Source: Acorus gramineus
Taxonomy: Eukaryota > Streptophyta > Magnoliopsida > Acorales > Acoraceae
Length of the DNA: 64,000 bases
Direction of reading: 5' to 3'
NCBI GenBank assembly: GCA_030737835.1
Contig: JAUJYN010000012.1
Location: 11,704,729 to 11,768,728 of the forward strand
Part shown: in pieces, positions 10,822 to 22,916 of the stretch
How positions within the stretch are numbered: the first letter of the stretch is position 1
Layout of the letters: each line of letters begins with the position of its first letter
Notes under the pieces: model-generated
The model's input: only the letters and a program-made list of their open reading frames with translations
Told to the model about the DNA's origin: nothing
Database searches by the model: none
Made by a program: the position numbers and the translations under genes

Positions 10822-13800
10822 ATGGATCTCTTGTTTTTCTTTCTTTCCTTCTCCACCCTCTTCTTAGGGTCTGCCCTTGCAGTTGGAGGTACCCATGGTA
10901 AGACATCTGTTCCTTGTAAAATGTTGCTTTGGATTTCAGTGTTCACATTCTCTTTTGATGTTTTGGTGTTGCTTTCTTGAGTTGGTTTTGCTTTCTTGCT
11001 TGGTGTTTCTGTGATCGTTTTTTGTTTGAGATTCAATACTGGGAGCTAAGTTTATTTAATAGCTGATCTAATGTTGTGCTACATTTCCATGCCATTGACA
11101 TATAGAGAAACCCATTTGAAGATGTGTTGCTTATAAAGATTTTTGTTTTCCTTTTTTTTTTTTAAATACTTTGAAGGATTTGGGGGCGGGGGGGAGGGGT
11201 CGATTTCTTCAATTTTTTCCTTCTATTTGTCAAGTAGAACTTGGGGATCTATTGTTCTTCCCTCTCTGTGTATCTATGAAGTTATATTTTTTCTTTTTTG
11301 TGTGAAGGGTAACATCACTTGTTGGAAGTTCATTAAGTGACTTGTGTGAACATATTTCAAATTTTCTCTAGTTTTGGACATAGTTAGTTCTCAGGTCTCC
11401 AAAATGGCACTGACTCACTGACTCACTCACCCCAATCTGTTGCTACTAATAATGTTTGTCTTGCCTACTCCTTTTTGAGTCTCCTATATTTTCATTTTCT
11501 TGTCCTATTCAATTTTTTCTTAGAGCAGCTATAATGTGTCTACTGATGGGTAGTGGCCTAGGGGGGGTGTTTTCACCGTGGGTGTGACTGTATAATTTTG
11601 TGAAAAATAAAGGAAAACGAAAGGATTTTTTTTTTTTTTACCCTCATTTTGTTTGAAACGAATATTAATTTTTTGAGTGGTTAGAGATAACATTTTGCTT
11701 TTTGCTCATTTTCTTATAGTTTCGTGCATGCACAAATACACCCTGACTGCTAGTTTGGCAAGGTGATAAGTTTTCGAGAAATTACCCTAATCTAAAGGGA
11801 TAAAATGTCTATCAATTTTGTCATTTTCAAAACCAGGACAAGGTGGAAAAAAAAATATACTCATTTTCATTTCAAAATGGGGGCAAATATCCACATTTTA
11901 TCGCCATTATTTCTATATTTCAAACATGATATATTGCATCTCCTTATCCCACCACTTATCTTTGGCCAAATTAGGCCTGAAGGATAAGGATTCTTGCCAT
12001 TGCATTCCAATGACATTGTAAGATTTACATATAAGAACTGGCAATTCTTTTATTTTCAAAGTGTCTTAAAAAGCTCCTCTTCTATTAAAATGGATCCATT
12101 TAAAACAAATCAGGATTGGTTACTATCAATTTTCATTTCAGTTTATGCATGCATGATCCCTTGTCCTCCCATCTCTTGACTTGATGACCTACATTTTCTT
12201 GATCTTTGACAAGGTTTCTTCCAAAATGGAAACTTTGAAGAGCCCCCAAAGCCATCCCAGCTAAACAAAACAGTCATTCTGGGCAACCACTCCCTCCCGG
12301 GTTGGGAGACCCATGGCCTGGTTGAGTACATCTCCGCAGGGCCCCAGCCCGGTGGGATGTTCTTCGCAGTCGCCCACGGGGTCCACGCGGTGAGGCTTGG
12401 CAACGAGGCTTCCGTTTCACAATCCGTGCGTGTCAAGGCAGGTTCACTGTACTCCCTCACCTTCGGCGCTTCGAGGACCTGTGCGCAGGATGAGGTGATC
12501 AGGGTGTCTGTGCCTCCGCTTTCAGGGGACCTCCCTCTGCAGACTCTGTACAGCAGCAGTGGAGGGGACACATACGCTTGGGGATTCAGGGCGGCGTCGG
12601 GGGTGGCTCAGGTGACCTTCCACAACATTGGTGTCCAGGAGGACCCTGCATGTGGTCCACTATTGGATGCTGTGGCCATTAAGGAGCTTTTACCTCCAAT
12701 GCCTAGCAAAGGTACGATTTTTAATATGATTTTGTGTAGCACATAGAATTACCTATTGATAAGTTGAAATTTATCTATGGTTTATATGTAGAATATGGTT
12801 TTGCTGTAATGATAAATATTGCCTTTGTTCATTACATCTGTAATCGTTACCAATTGTTACAATTTTTGCTTTTACAATTTGGAATATAATCTCTAGGTTC
12901 CATTTCGTTTTTATGTCAATTGTCACTTAGTTTGGTAGTTGATGCATCGATGTCTCTCTAGAGTTCAACCTTAATACATGTACAATGATGATGTAAAATT
13001 TACGTTCTAACCAAGCAAAAAAAAAAAAAAAAAAAAATTTACGTTCTTCAGTAAAATTTACATTATCCATGGAGGAGAGGAGGAATGATTCACTGTATCA
13101 AGTAATCAAATACAAAAACCCTCAACCCTCAACATCTCTTAGAGCATCTCCAATGGACATGTTAGTTAACCAAGATGTTAAAGTGCCATGTCAGCACTTT
13201 ATCACTCAACTAGACACTCATTTACTACATTATTATTTAGTTGGTTATTGTTACTCCAATGGACTAGCTAAAATAATAGTGGGCCCACCACCTCTCCACC
13301 CACCCAAAATAATATTTTTTTGAATCTTTTAAATGGTGGGACCCACATTTGGTTGGCTAAAGTACTAGCCACAGTTAACACTTCCCTTAACATATGACAG
13401 GCGGGGCCCACATTTAGCTTGCCCTTAACACTTCTATTGGAGCATTATTTTTACATGTTTTCTAAAAATATGACACTAACTAGTGAGTTAACATGTCCAT
13501 TAGAGATGCTCTTACTCACCACCACCCTTTTCTCACAAAGCAATCCCATATGGCCCCCTCTTAGAAAAATACTCTTTCTTGAACTATGAATAAACAAAAG
13601 AAATAAGGGTGTAAAAGATCAAACTACCCTTACGAAAATTTGGGTGTTCCATCCCAAAGGGTGAACAGGCTCTCTCTTGCTAGAATACAACACATCTACA
13701 ACATTGTTGTTATGTGTGTATGATTTACATTTCCATACATAATTCTTTTATGTGTAGTTAACATTTATGTCCATAACACTAAGTTTTGTGCTAAGGTTTT

Positions 13801-15107
13801 TAAGTGCCAACCTGTGATACGTCTCTTTGGCCATTTTGTCTTTGCCAAAGGTATTAAGATGATTGTGTTCAGCACTATCCTTTGTATTTTTGAGAGAGCG
13901 ACATGTAATGGTGATGTTTTTAGAAATCTCTAAAATTCACAGAACTCTGTATTTTGAGATTGAGTTAAGTAGTTTTGTGTTTGAAAAATTCACCATTGAA
14001 GAACTTGCAAAGGCGTAGAGCTATCCACTTTAGCCTCACATACACTGATATACTTGAACATTCAGAATGATTCAAAAGCGTATATGAATATGATAGTATT
14101 CACTCTGAAAAATATCTTGATCTGATATATCTTATAAAATAATATATGTTTGTATTATATTATGTTTAAATACAATTATCTTGTTTGATTAATCATAATG
14201 CGTGAAATCTAAATAACCTCTCCATAATCTTTTTACGATGTTGGAAGGAGGCAAGAAGTCTCGATTTTAACCCTCAGTTTTTACGATTATACATCTCACA
14301 TCTCTAATGTCATCTGATCATCCTAACTAATGTTCGTATCAATTATCCTACAAAAAGTTTCTACTCCTTATCCAAACAGATCTGAATTTGAACATTAATA
14401 TCTTATTCGAAAGATTTAGGAGCGGATACAGATTCTATGATAAATTTCATTTAATGCTTTGTTGAATTCAGCATTGCTTAGCTTCTAAAAGTTTGTATTT
14501 ACTGATCTGCTATACAAAGATGGGTGTATCAGTTGAAATGCACTTCAAAATTCTAACTGGTTTTTTCACTGCATCCACCACAGTCAACCTCGTAAAGAAC
14601 GGTGGATTTGAGGAGGGCCCCCTCGTGTTCAAGAACGGCACAACCGGCGTCCTCCTCCCCCCAAAACAAGAGGATGCGACCTCCCCCCTCCCAGGCTGGA
14701 TCATCGAGTCCCTCAAGGCCGTCAAATACGTGGACTCTGCCCATTTTGCAGTCCCATACGGGCTGGCCGCGGTGGAGCTAGTGGCAGGGAGGGAAAGCGC
14801 AATAGCCCAGGTCATCCGGACCGTCCCTGGGCGATCCTACAGCCTCGCATTCGTCGTAGGGGACGCGAAGAATGGGTGCCATGGATCAATGTTGGTCGAG
14901 GCTTTCGCAGGGAAGGAGACTCTGAAGGTGCCTTTCAAGTCTGGAGCGAAAGGTGAATTCAAAAGTGCAGTATTGAAGTTTAAGGCCACTGAGGAGAGGA
15001 CTAGGCTCACATTTTTTAGTTCTTACTACCACACAAGGGTTGATGACTATGGGTCCCTCTGTGGGCCTGTTTTGGATCAAGTCAAGGTGGTGCCACTCAG
15101 TTATTGA
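10822..15107 (+). CDS. DUF642 (BIIDXI-type) secreted cell-wall protein
   Basis: Three exons join in phase: 10822-10897, 12214-12711 and 14584-15107 (TGA). The product is 365 residues, the usual family length. Residues 1-20 are a signal peptide (MDLLFFFLSFSTLFLGSALA). Two galactose-binding-like domains follow. The first runs from about 27 to 187 (GFFQNGNFEEPP, LPGWETHGLVEYI, CGPLLDAVAIKEL). The second runs from about 193 to 365 (VNLVKNGGFEEGP, LPGWIIESLKAVKYVD, YGSLCGPVLDQVKV). Paired cysteines (TCAQDE, DPACGP, NGCHGS, LCGP) and potential N-glycosylation sites (NKT, NHS, NGT) fit an extracellular protein. DUF642 proteins are plant-specific, bind cell-wall polymers and interact with pectin methylesterases. 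The sequence does not say which paralogue this is. Intron 2 carries a MITE. Confidence 0.95.
13142..13511. mobile_element. MITE with GAGCATCTCC ends
   Basis: A 370 bp element in intron 2 of the DUF642 gene. Both ends read GAGCATCTC then C/T AATGG when taken inward. It is flanked by TTA (13139-13141 and 13512-13514), which suits a PIF/Harbinger (Tourist-like) MITE. It contains no coding sequence. Confidence 0.75.
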
Positions 15108-16196
15108 GTCTTGGTCCTTGGTCACTATGTTTTTTTTTTCTTCTTTGGAAAAATTAGGGTTAGGGTTTTGGTGAATGTCATCTCAAGATGTGGACAGTGT
15201 TTTGTAGTTCATGTTGAACCCTTTTTTATGTGAACTGTTGTGTGATGGTTTCTAGTTGGTGGTTTATTCCAGTTAGTGAAGTTCCATCATGTCACTCCAT
15301 CCATTCTATATACTGTTTTGCATTGCTTTAAAAAATGTTAGGGATGATCAGTAGTAACTACAGTCACTTTTGCATTACCCCAATGTGTTTTGAAGCTTTT
15401 AAGGTACATTATTGTCTAATGAAGAGTGTGTGTGTGTGTGTGTATGAAGTATACATTTGATTGAGTTGTATGCATATATTTTTATATTTTTTCTAATCCG
15501 AGTGTATATACTTGGTTAGTGATGGAAATCCAACATTAGTTGAGCCCTTGCATCATATAATTTCAACCCATTGGCTCTAAGCCTCTAATCAACAGTCAAA
15601 CTTTTTGAAATCATTTTTACAATTCTCTTTATATTCCATTCTTATCCCATTCTAAAATAAAATAAAATAATAAAAATGATGGGGTGACATGATCATTATC
15701 ATCCATTTTGTGTATATAAAATAATGAGTTATCAATCTTATCCAATTTAAAAAAATTAAAATTTAATTTTATTCATTTATAAGGAGCATAATGAATGAAC
15801 AAAGTTGAAAAAACTCATAGTTAGTATAATAGTTATATATGATAATTTTATCATAAATGAGGGGGTGCATATTCCCCTTTATTTTCCAGTAATCTACGTT
15901 TACTTTTAGGTGAATATTTCAATCACGTGGACAACCCACCTGTTACAAAAATGTGATACATTAAACCTTATTTTTTACATTGTTCACTCTTTTTTTACTC
16001 TTTACATGCATCATGCTTTTGGCATCAAATCTAATTAATGTTTTCAAATACTAGTGCAAACACTAATCATCCACCATTTTTGCCACTTGTTCCCACTCAA
16101 ACTTAGAAGAACAAATGCCATTTCTGAGTGACTCGGACATATTTCAAGGATCAATATAGCCATAATAAACAGTGTTAAAATTGTTTTATGTTAGCA

Positions 16197-16821
16197 CATG
16201 TTTCGTTGGGGAATTAGGGGTGAAATAAATGGGGATAAGGTGGAATACTGATAAAATAGGTGTTTGAAATATTGGAATAAATGAGAATTTGTATGTTAGA
16301 ATTAACTAGTATAAAACAGTATAATTATTTCTGCTACTCCCAGGAATTAAGTTATTTCTGGTTATTCAATTTATTTGAATATGTGGACCCTATTGTCAAA
16401 TCAATTGTCATAGTGATAAAATAAGTGTTTGAAAGATTGAAATAAATGAGAATCTGTATGCTAAAATTAACTGGTATAAAACAGTATAATTATTTCTGCT
16501 ACTCCTAAGAATTAAGTTATTTCAAGTTATTCAATTTATTTAAATATATGGATTCTATTGTCAAATCAACTGTCATCAACTCTTATAAATAAGGAGGTCT
16601 ACATGTCAAATTATTTTTTCATTTTTTATAAATTTTTATCTACACCTTATTCACATTTCATCCCCAATTTATCTATGGTCAATTAAACAACAAAAACTTT
16701 GTTATTATATTTTTCAACGAGAATAACGACAAACACAATCAAACAAAAAAAAATTACTTGCTCCTATCTATACTAAAATAATCATAAATACCATAATAAT
16801 TTAATTCTCTATCCAAACACG
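16197..16821. mobile_element. TGTTTGGATAGAGAAT-family TIR element, copy 1, with internal tandem duplication
   Basis: The left end CATGTTTCGTTGGGGAAT and the right end, opposite strand, CGTGTTTGGATAGAGAAT match at 13 of 18 positions. Inside, a unit of about 164 bp is repeated in tandem (about 16250-16412 and 16413-16578, roughly 90% identical). The right part shares a TTATTATATTTTTC segment with copies 2 and 3. Non-autonomous; superfamily not settled. Confidence 0.55.
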
Positions 16822-17083
16822 GTTTTTGGGCATTTTAGTCTTGTTCGGGATAGATTTATATCATGAGATATATATATCTCTGGTAGTTTTTGTTTGGTTA
16901 TATATTTCTTAATCCATTGTCAATACTAATAATAATTCCAATAGCTTAAAATTACTATTGATATTTGTGGTGGACCGGTGGTTTATTCATACATATTCAT
17001 CACATTTTATCGATATAAAAAATAGTTTTTTTTTTTTTAACTATTCCACATTTATTGATATTTATTCTCCCCAAAACCTGTTA

Positions 17084-17497
17084 CACCTTGTTTGGATAAT
17101 GGAATGGGTGGGGAATAGGGGGAGATAAATGAAAATATGTTTATGTTTGTTTGTAATGAATAAGTGATGATAGTTATGTCTGAATATGTAAGAATAAACT
17201 GATATTTATATTTCAAATTTCTTTTAAAATTGCGCTCTTCCACCCACTCTATTCCATTAGTGTAAGGGAACCCACATCTCAAATCAATTGACATTCCCTA
17301 TTATCAATCAATAATTCAAATCAATTTTTTATTGTTTAGAATTCATTATCTAAATTTTATTCATCTCTTATCCACAACTTATCCATGGAGAACCAAATAA
17401 CAAATTTTTTTTATTATATTTTCCACCTAGAATAATTTATAATACAATCAAATTATAAATAACTTATTCTTTTATATTGAAATAGTCATCTGTCCAA
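17084..17497. mobile_element. TGTTTGGATAGAGAAT-family TIR element, copy 2
   Basis: Left end CCTTGTTTGGATAATGG; the right end is less clear, near 17497. It shares the layout and the internal TTATTATATTTTCC segment of copies 1 and 3. Its right edge runs into a 37 bp tandem duplication (17481-17517 and 17518-17554, one mismatch). Confidence 0.45.
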
Positions 17498-17554
17498 AAT
17501 AGTTTATATCTTTTGGAAATAGTCATCTGTCTAAAATAGTTTATATCTTTTGGA
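17481..17554. repeat. 37 bp tandem duplication
   Basis: The unit starting AATAGTCATCTGTC occurs at 17481-17517 and 17518-17554 with a single difference. Confidence 0.85.
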
Positions 17555-18089
17555 CTGGACATGGGGATTTGGTTATATTTTTGGGTGATAGGCTTATTTT
17601 TCAGTGTGAAACGCACTTGGCACAAATTTATGTCATTTCATGGGAAAGGTTGGGCCACTAGCATGTGTCAATAAATGCAGGCCTAGCTAAGAAACATTCA
17701 TTGATCAGATGATTCACATAGAAAGAAAAAAAAGCAGGAAAGAAAAGAAGAAACATTCATTGAGTAGATTTGTTATGTTCCCCCATTTGAATACATATAA
17801 GATAGCCTTTTGACATCAAGCATGTTTTTTCCTTCCTCTTTTTTCATTTTTATGATAAATATTTGGTTAATAACATTTAGTGAAGACAAATTAGATAATG
17901 TATTTAATTACAATTTTGATTACGGTTTCACGTATAGTCTTCACATATTTTTAATTTTTTTGAGATATATTTAATATATTGAAATATATATACTTAAAAA
18001 AATAAAGTATGTATAATGTAATGAATTTACTCATAAAAAAGTGAAGAATGACATGTTTAATGTAACGAGGTATATAGCTTGTTGACATC

Positions 18090-18790
18090 TATGATACTTA
18101 ATGTAAGATAGATTTTGATGTAGATCACAATCTTGGAATCGCACTAAATTTTACATGGAGATATAAACCGTGGAGATCTTCTGGATTAATTGTTATACAA
18201 CTAACAATGCTTAGTTTTAAAAAATTAAAAACGTGGTTTCAACGTTCTCTTCTTTATCAAAATGATGATGAGGAAAAGTCGGATGACGAGAGAGATGGAC
18301 TTCACATATATCAGCCGAGCAAGCTATGAACGGAATCCTACGATTATTGAATGAAGGTAGAGATCCTAATGCAATGTGAAACGATAAGAAAGATGCAACC
18401 AACGTTGAGATCTCATAAATTTCTTGAATCCACAAGGAATCTTGAATCTAAAAGAAAGACAATCCAAAAAGGGGGACTCGAAATATTATTGATAAAAAAA
18501 CCGAAAACCTTATGTTACAAGTCTTCCCTCTATGGGATCCTAGATGATCCTCAGAATTGATAGAGATCAATTCTTATTTGTTATAATGAAAATATCTCAA
18601 ATTTAAACATTAATAAAAATAGTAATTTGGCTAATTTGAGGGCCTAAATAAAGGAATTTTTAAAACCCAAGCATTTTTAGTTATATAACAACTAATTCAA
18701 ATGATCTTCATGATATATATCTCCATGTAAAATTTTATGCGATTCCAAAATCATAATCTCATCAAAATCTGTCATACATCAATACTAAAC
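18090..18790. mobile_element. Element with long inverted repeats (about 135 bp)
   Basis: Arms at about 18090-18230 and 18655-18790 are complementary at roughly 75-80% identity. Shared motifs include AGATTTTGATG, TTGGAATCGCA and TTTTACATGGAGATATA. The 430 bp between them is unrelated AT-rich sequence without a recognisable gene. Long terminal repeats of this kind fit a Mutator-like or foldback element; I could not define the target duplication. Confidence 0.55.
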
Positions 18791-20191
18791 AGAAAGCATT
18801 TTTAAACATATTATTATTTTTTAATGTATTTTTTTATAACATTTAGTATAAGTTGAACATACGTGGCACAGAGCCTTCTTCGTCGGACATGCTCGATCCT
18901 CAAAAAGTCCTTGCACTTCGGATGTTTATAGATCTAAAGAGGTCGGACTCTTTTCCTTGAACGTTTGTAGTCCCTTGGAGAGTTAGTGGTTTAGTCCCAG
19001 GTGGACCTCGGACTCGATGTGAACATTATCAGGCTTCAACGTGACTCTTCCCAATATTCTTAGGTCATTCTAGTATGTTTATTCTTTATTAAATCAAGAT
19101 GGATTTTATCATCTACATATACATACTGGATTGCGCAAGCACAAATGGAATTTCGGTTACATATAAGATATAGGGTATTTCAGTCATCCCACCAATTCAA
19201 TCACTGCTTGAAAAAAAAAAAAAAAAAAAACAGTCCATTATAGTGGGACACCTTCATATTGAAAATTTGTAACAACAAAGACCTGAAAAGGTGGAATAAT
19301 GGTGGGGGTCCATCAGGAATTCATCAGATGGAAATGTAATGCCATTAGTTAATGAATTTGTTATAACACATAAAAATATGAAGGAAAATAATACTATGTA
19401 TCCAACACACCTTAATTATGAAAAATGAAAAAAAAAAAAATCCTCCAACAACCATTTCTACTATCATTTTTCTGTCATCTCAACATATTTTGAAAAAGAT
19501 CTATATATTTATTCACAAAAATTAAAATATAAAATTTGAGTGAATTGAATGTATATTTTTTTAAAAATAAATATATAATCTTATTACTTCTCTTTACACG
19601 ATTAGCCTTCATTAATTTCTATATAGTCAATATATAATCATATGGACGGTCTCATTTTTTACTCACAAGTTTTTTAAAATATATATATTTTATATAATAA
19701 AACATATATTTTTATAGAACATTATACATTTATAAAAATAACAAAAAACTACACACTTCATATACAATAAAAATACGTAACTCAGTTGAATATTTATGAG
19801 ATTATAAACTAGAATGTGAATAATGTTTTTTATATTTTTATCAGTAAAAATAAAAACTAAAACATGGGCTTGATGTTCAATGGTCAAAATGGCACAGTTC
19901 CATGGTTTCATTGGATTCATTGTCACATCAATTATTTTTCTTTTTCTTCTGATGGTCTTCTCCTTTTTGGTACTAATTTAACTGTTTGGTGCAGATAAAG
20001 GAAAACATGAAGCATCATGATTCATGATTCACCCCACCCATCTCAACAATATTAACAGTGGACAAAAGGGTTTTGTACATGACAGCCCCAGCATCAGTGC
20101 AGACTCACTCAAATCATCAAATGACTGAATTTGATTGGCCTATAATCTCATTTATAATCCAAAAAAATTTCTTATACATTTTATAAAAGGG

Positions 20192-20470
20192 TCCGGATCC
20201 AGTCAGTCAGTCCCATTAATTTCAAACTGCATAACATTGAATCGAACTATACAGCTAATTGTTGAGTACATGTTCCTTTATCCCATTGGATCCAGTTAGC
20301 TATTGGATAAAACATGGATTCCTAAGTACTATAAACATTCAATAGGAGAGTGGAACGTGTACCTAACAATTGACTGTGCAGTTCAATTCTTAGGTTACGT
20401 AGTTCAATTCCTAAGCTATACAGTTTGATATTGATGAGACTGACCGAAGCCAGGTCTGACTAAATCCAGA
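20192..20470. mobile_element. Foldback MITE of about 279 bp
   Basis: Left end TCCGGATCCAGTCAG and, on the other strand, TCTGGATTTAGTCAG. Complementarity continues inward with spacing differences (ATTTCAAACTGCATA, ATATCAAACTGTATA, and a shared CAATTGTT segment). No open frame. Target duplication not seen. Confidence 0.55.
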
Positions 20471-22916
20471 TTCTTTATAAATGAATTCACATGATTCATT
20501 AAAATATATATATCATTTTTTTACAAATTTACATATTTTGTTAGATAATGTATATTATTTTAAAAAATTAAAAATGCGTGCAGGCTGCATTTAGGGGTAG
20601 AAAACATGATTGAATCTAACAATTTTTTTTTAGTTTGGAAAGAGCGCTATTATACAAAATCCTTTTTTTACCCCTAATTTAGCCCCATATATCTACATTA
20701 ATTTTTTTTTTTTTTTGCATTTTCTATAGATGAATTCATACAATTTATTAGAGTACGTGCTACATTATATATACTTTTTTTTTTTACTTAATTAGATGAG
20801 ATATACAATTAAAAAAATTTAAAACATGTGTATATTAGAATTGGGATTGCAAAAGGAATTTTAAGCCTGTCTATAAGACCATTTGCAGTCCATAAGCATT
20901 TTTAATTTTTTTAAGTATATAGTTAGCTAATGAAGTATATTCTTTTATAAAAGAATTAAAATATTCATGAGAAATGAAGTACATTCCACAATTAAAAAAA
21001 ATCAAAATACCCATGAATAATGACAAAGGAGAATCCATAGCATCTCATTTTATTATTTTAACTTGCAATATATATCCCTCAATAAAATGGGGATGCTCCT
21101 TGATCATCATTATTCAGGACACTAACTCAGACAATTTAATTTATGTCTAATGGGGGTGTCCTGTGTGTATCATCATTATGTCCACATTGCCTCATTACTT
21201 GAGTGCTGTTTAATAAGTTTCTTATAAGCTATTCTAATTTTATGCTTCATCAGCCATTCAAAACAATCAAGGTCACTAGAGAGTGTTGTGTGATTGATCT
21301 AGGGTTCACATTGTTGGAAATTTTGTATTGAAAATCCAAATGGTTATGCCCTAAACTTTATGCCCCCATTTATAGAATCACTGTTGTGCTATTCATCATA
21401 CAATTATACCCGAAGAGATAATAATATACACAGAATAAGATTTCTTTTATTCAATTCTGATTTGTGACATTGATATTAGAAAATGTATATAACTTTGTTA
21501 TTAGAAAATGTAAAAATCATATTTTTGTTTGTGGTTTGTTTTGAATAAATTGAATATAAGAATTGGATAATAATCTATAACTTTTTAAATATTTCTTCTA
21601 TCATTATATTAACTATTTTTGTAAGACCATTTTATTATATTCATGGATGAGTTTTAAGTTTTAACAAGGGTAAAACATCAAAATTTACATTTACACAATG
21701 AACCAAACAACAATAATATTATCCTTACATTTTTAATACAAATAGTAAAAAGAAAACATCAAAACAAAAAAACTCACTTTATTGATCATTTGTTAAATGT
21801 TAGAAATGTAAAGTGAATAATTTTTTATGAAAAATAATATGTTCAACTCTGCTTGCAGCATTATTTGCAACTTACAAGTATTTTTTATTTTTATAAAATA
21901 TATATTTAACTAATAAAATACATTCTTTTATAAAAATTAATTATAATATTCATAGGAATTGGATACATATTTTTTTTTATAATTTTTATAATGTAACATA
22001 TTGATATATGTTGTGTTAGTAACATTGCTGTAATGACTCTGAACATTGCTCGCCTTAATCCCTTAAAAAGGGGGAAGTCACAGTCCACTCAAGCTCATGC
22101 TAACACTGACCCAGTTTTTGCCCTCTCTCACAACATAAATTCCATTTTGACTATAAAGAAGTTGTAAATCACATACACAAAAATCTCTGTTTACATTCTA
22201 TAAACTACCATTATATTTTAAAGAAAAGCTAACTAAAATAAACATAAAATAATAAAGCATACAATTTAAAATAAAAAAATTCACCCCAAAAAAAGGGGTC
22301 CATGTCAGTAGTACCAGACACCAGTCCTGTTTTGCTCCTCTCCCACGCCCAACGAAACAACAACTGCCAATGAAACGAGACATCTGTGACTTTTGTCTGA
22401 TAAAGAAGAGGGAAAAAAAATGATGGGGGAGGGTCAAAAAAAGAAAAGAAAAGAAAAGTAAAAAGTGGTGGAGCTCTTGTCAAAGACCTCAGCTTTCATG
22501 GCTGAAACACCTCTTCTGTGAGTTCTAACCATATTGGTGAAGGTTTCTTCTTGTTGGTTTATCTTGGTTTGGCTTTAAGTGGGAGATTCTTGTTTGTTTT
22601 GTTGTTCTGACTGCAAAAGATGTTTTTTTTTTTTTTTATGGATTGTTCCTTTTTTGGCCAAAAAGAGTGAGTTTTGGTGGGTTTTAGGACATGAAAAACT
22701 ATAAATGTTAAGTGGGTTTTTATTTTTGAAGGAAAATACGAAGTGGGTTTTGTTAAGTTGGAGAGATTTTTGTCTTAACAAGTCCTTTTTAGAGAAGAAG
22801 AAATCATTGGAGATGGTTGTGTTTTAGATTCTTCAATAACTGCTTACAGTCCCTCCTACTGTATGCCTTTGAAAAAACCTTCCAAATAAGGGGAACAAGA
22901 GGTTCTCCTTCCATCA

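Larger units (their letters stand above)
15108..22916. other. Gene-free interval between the DUF642 gene and the PXC3-like gene
   Basis: Starts with the DUF642 3' untranslated region. A GT microsatellite lies near 15426-15443. Further on are two related TIR elements (16197-16821, 17084-17497), a tandem 37 bp duplication (17481-17554), a long inverted-repeat element (18090-18790), a GC-richer stretch of unknown origin (about 18860-19080), a foldback element (20192-20470) and the upstream region of the PXC3-like gene. No coding sequence could be supported. The rest is AT-rich sequence in which I see nothing specific. Confidence 0.6.
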
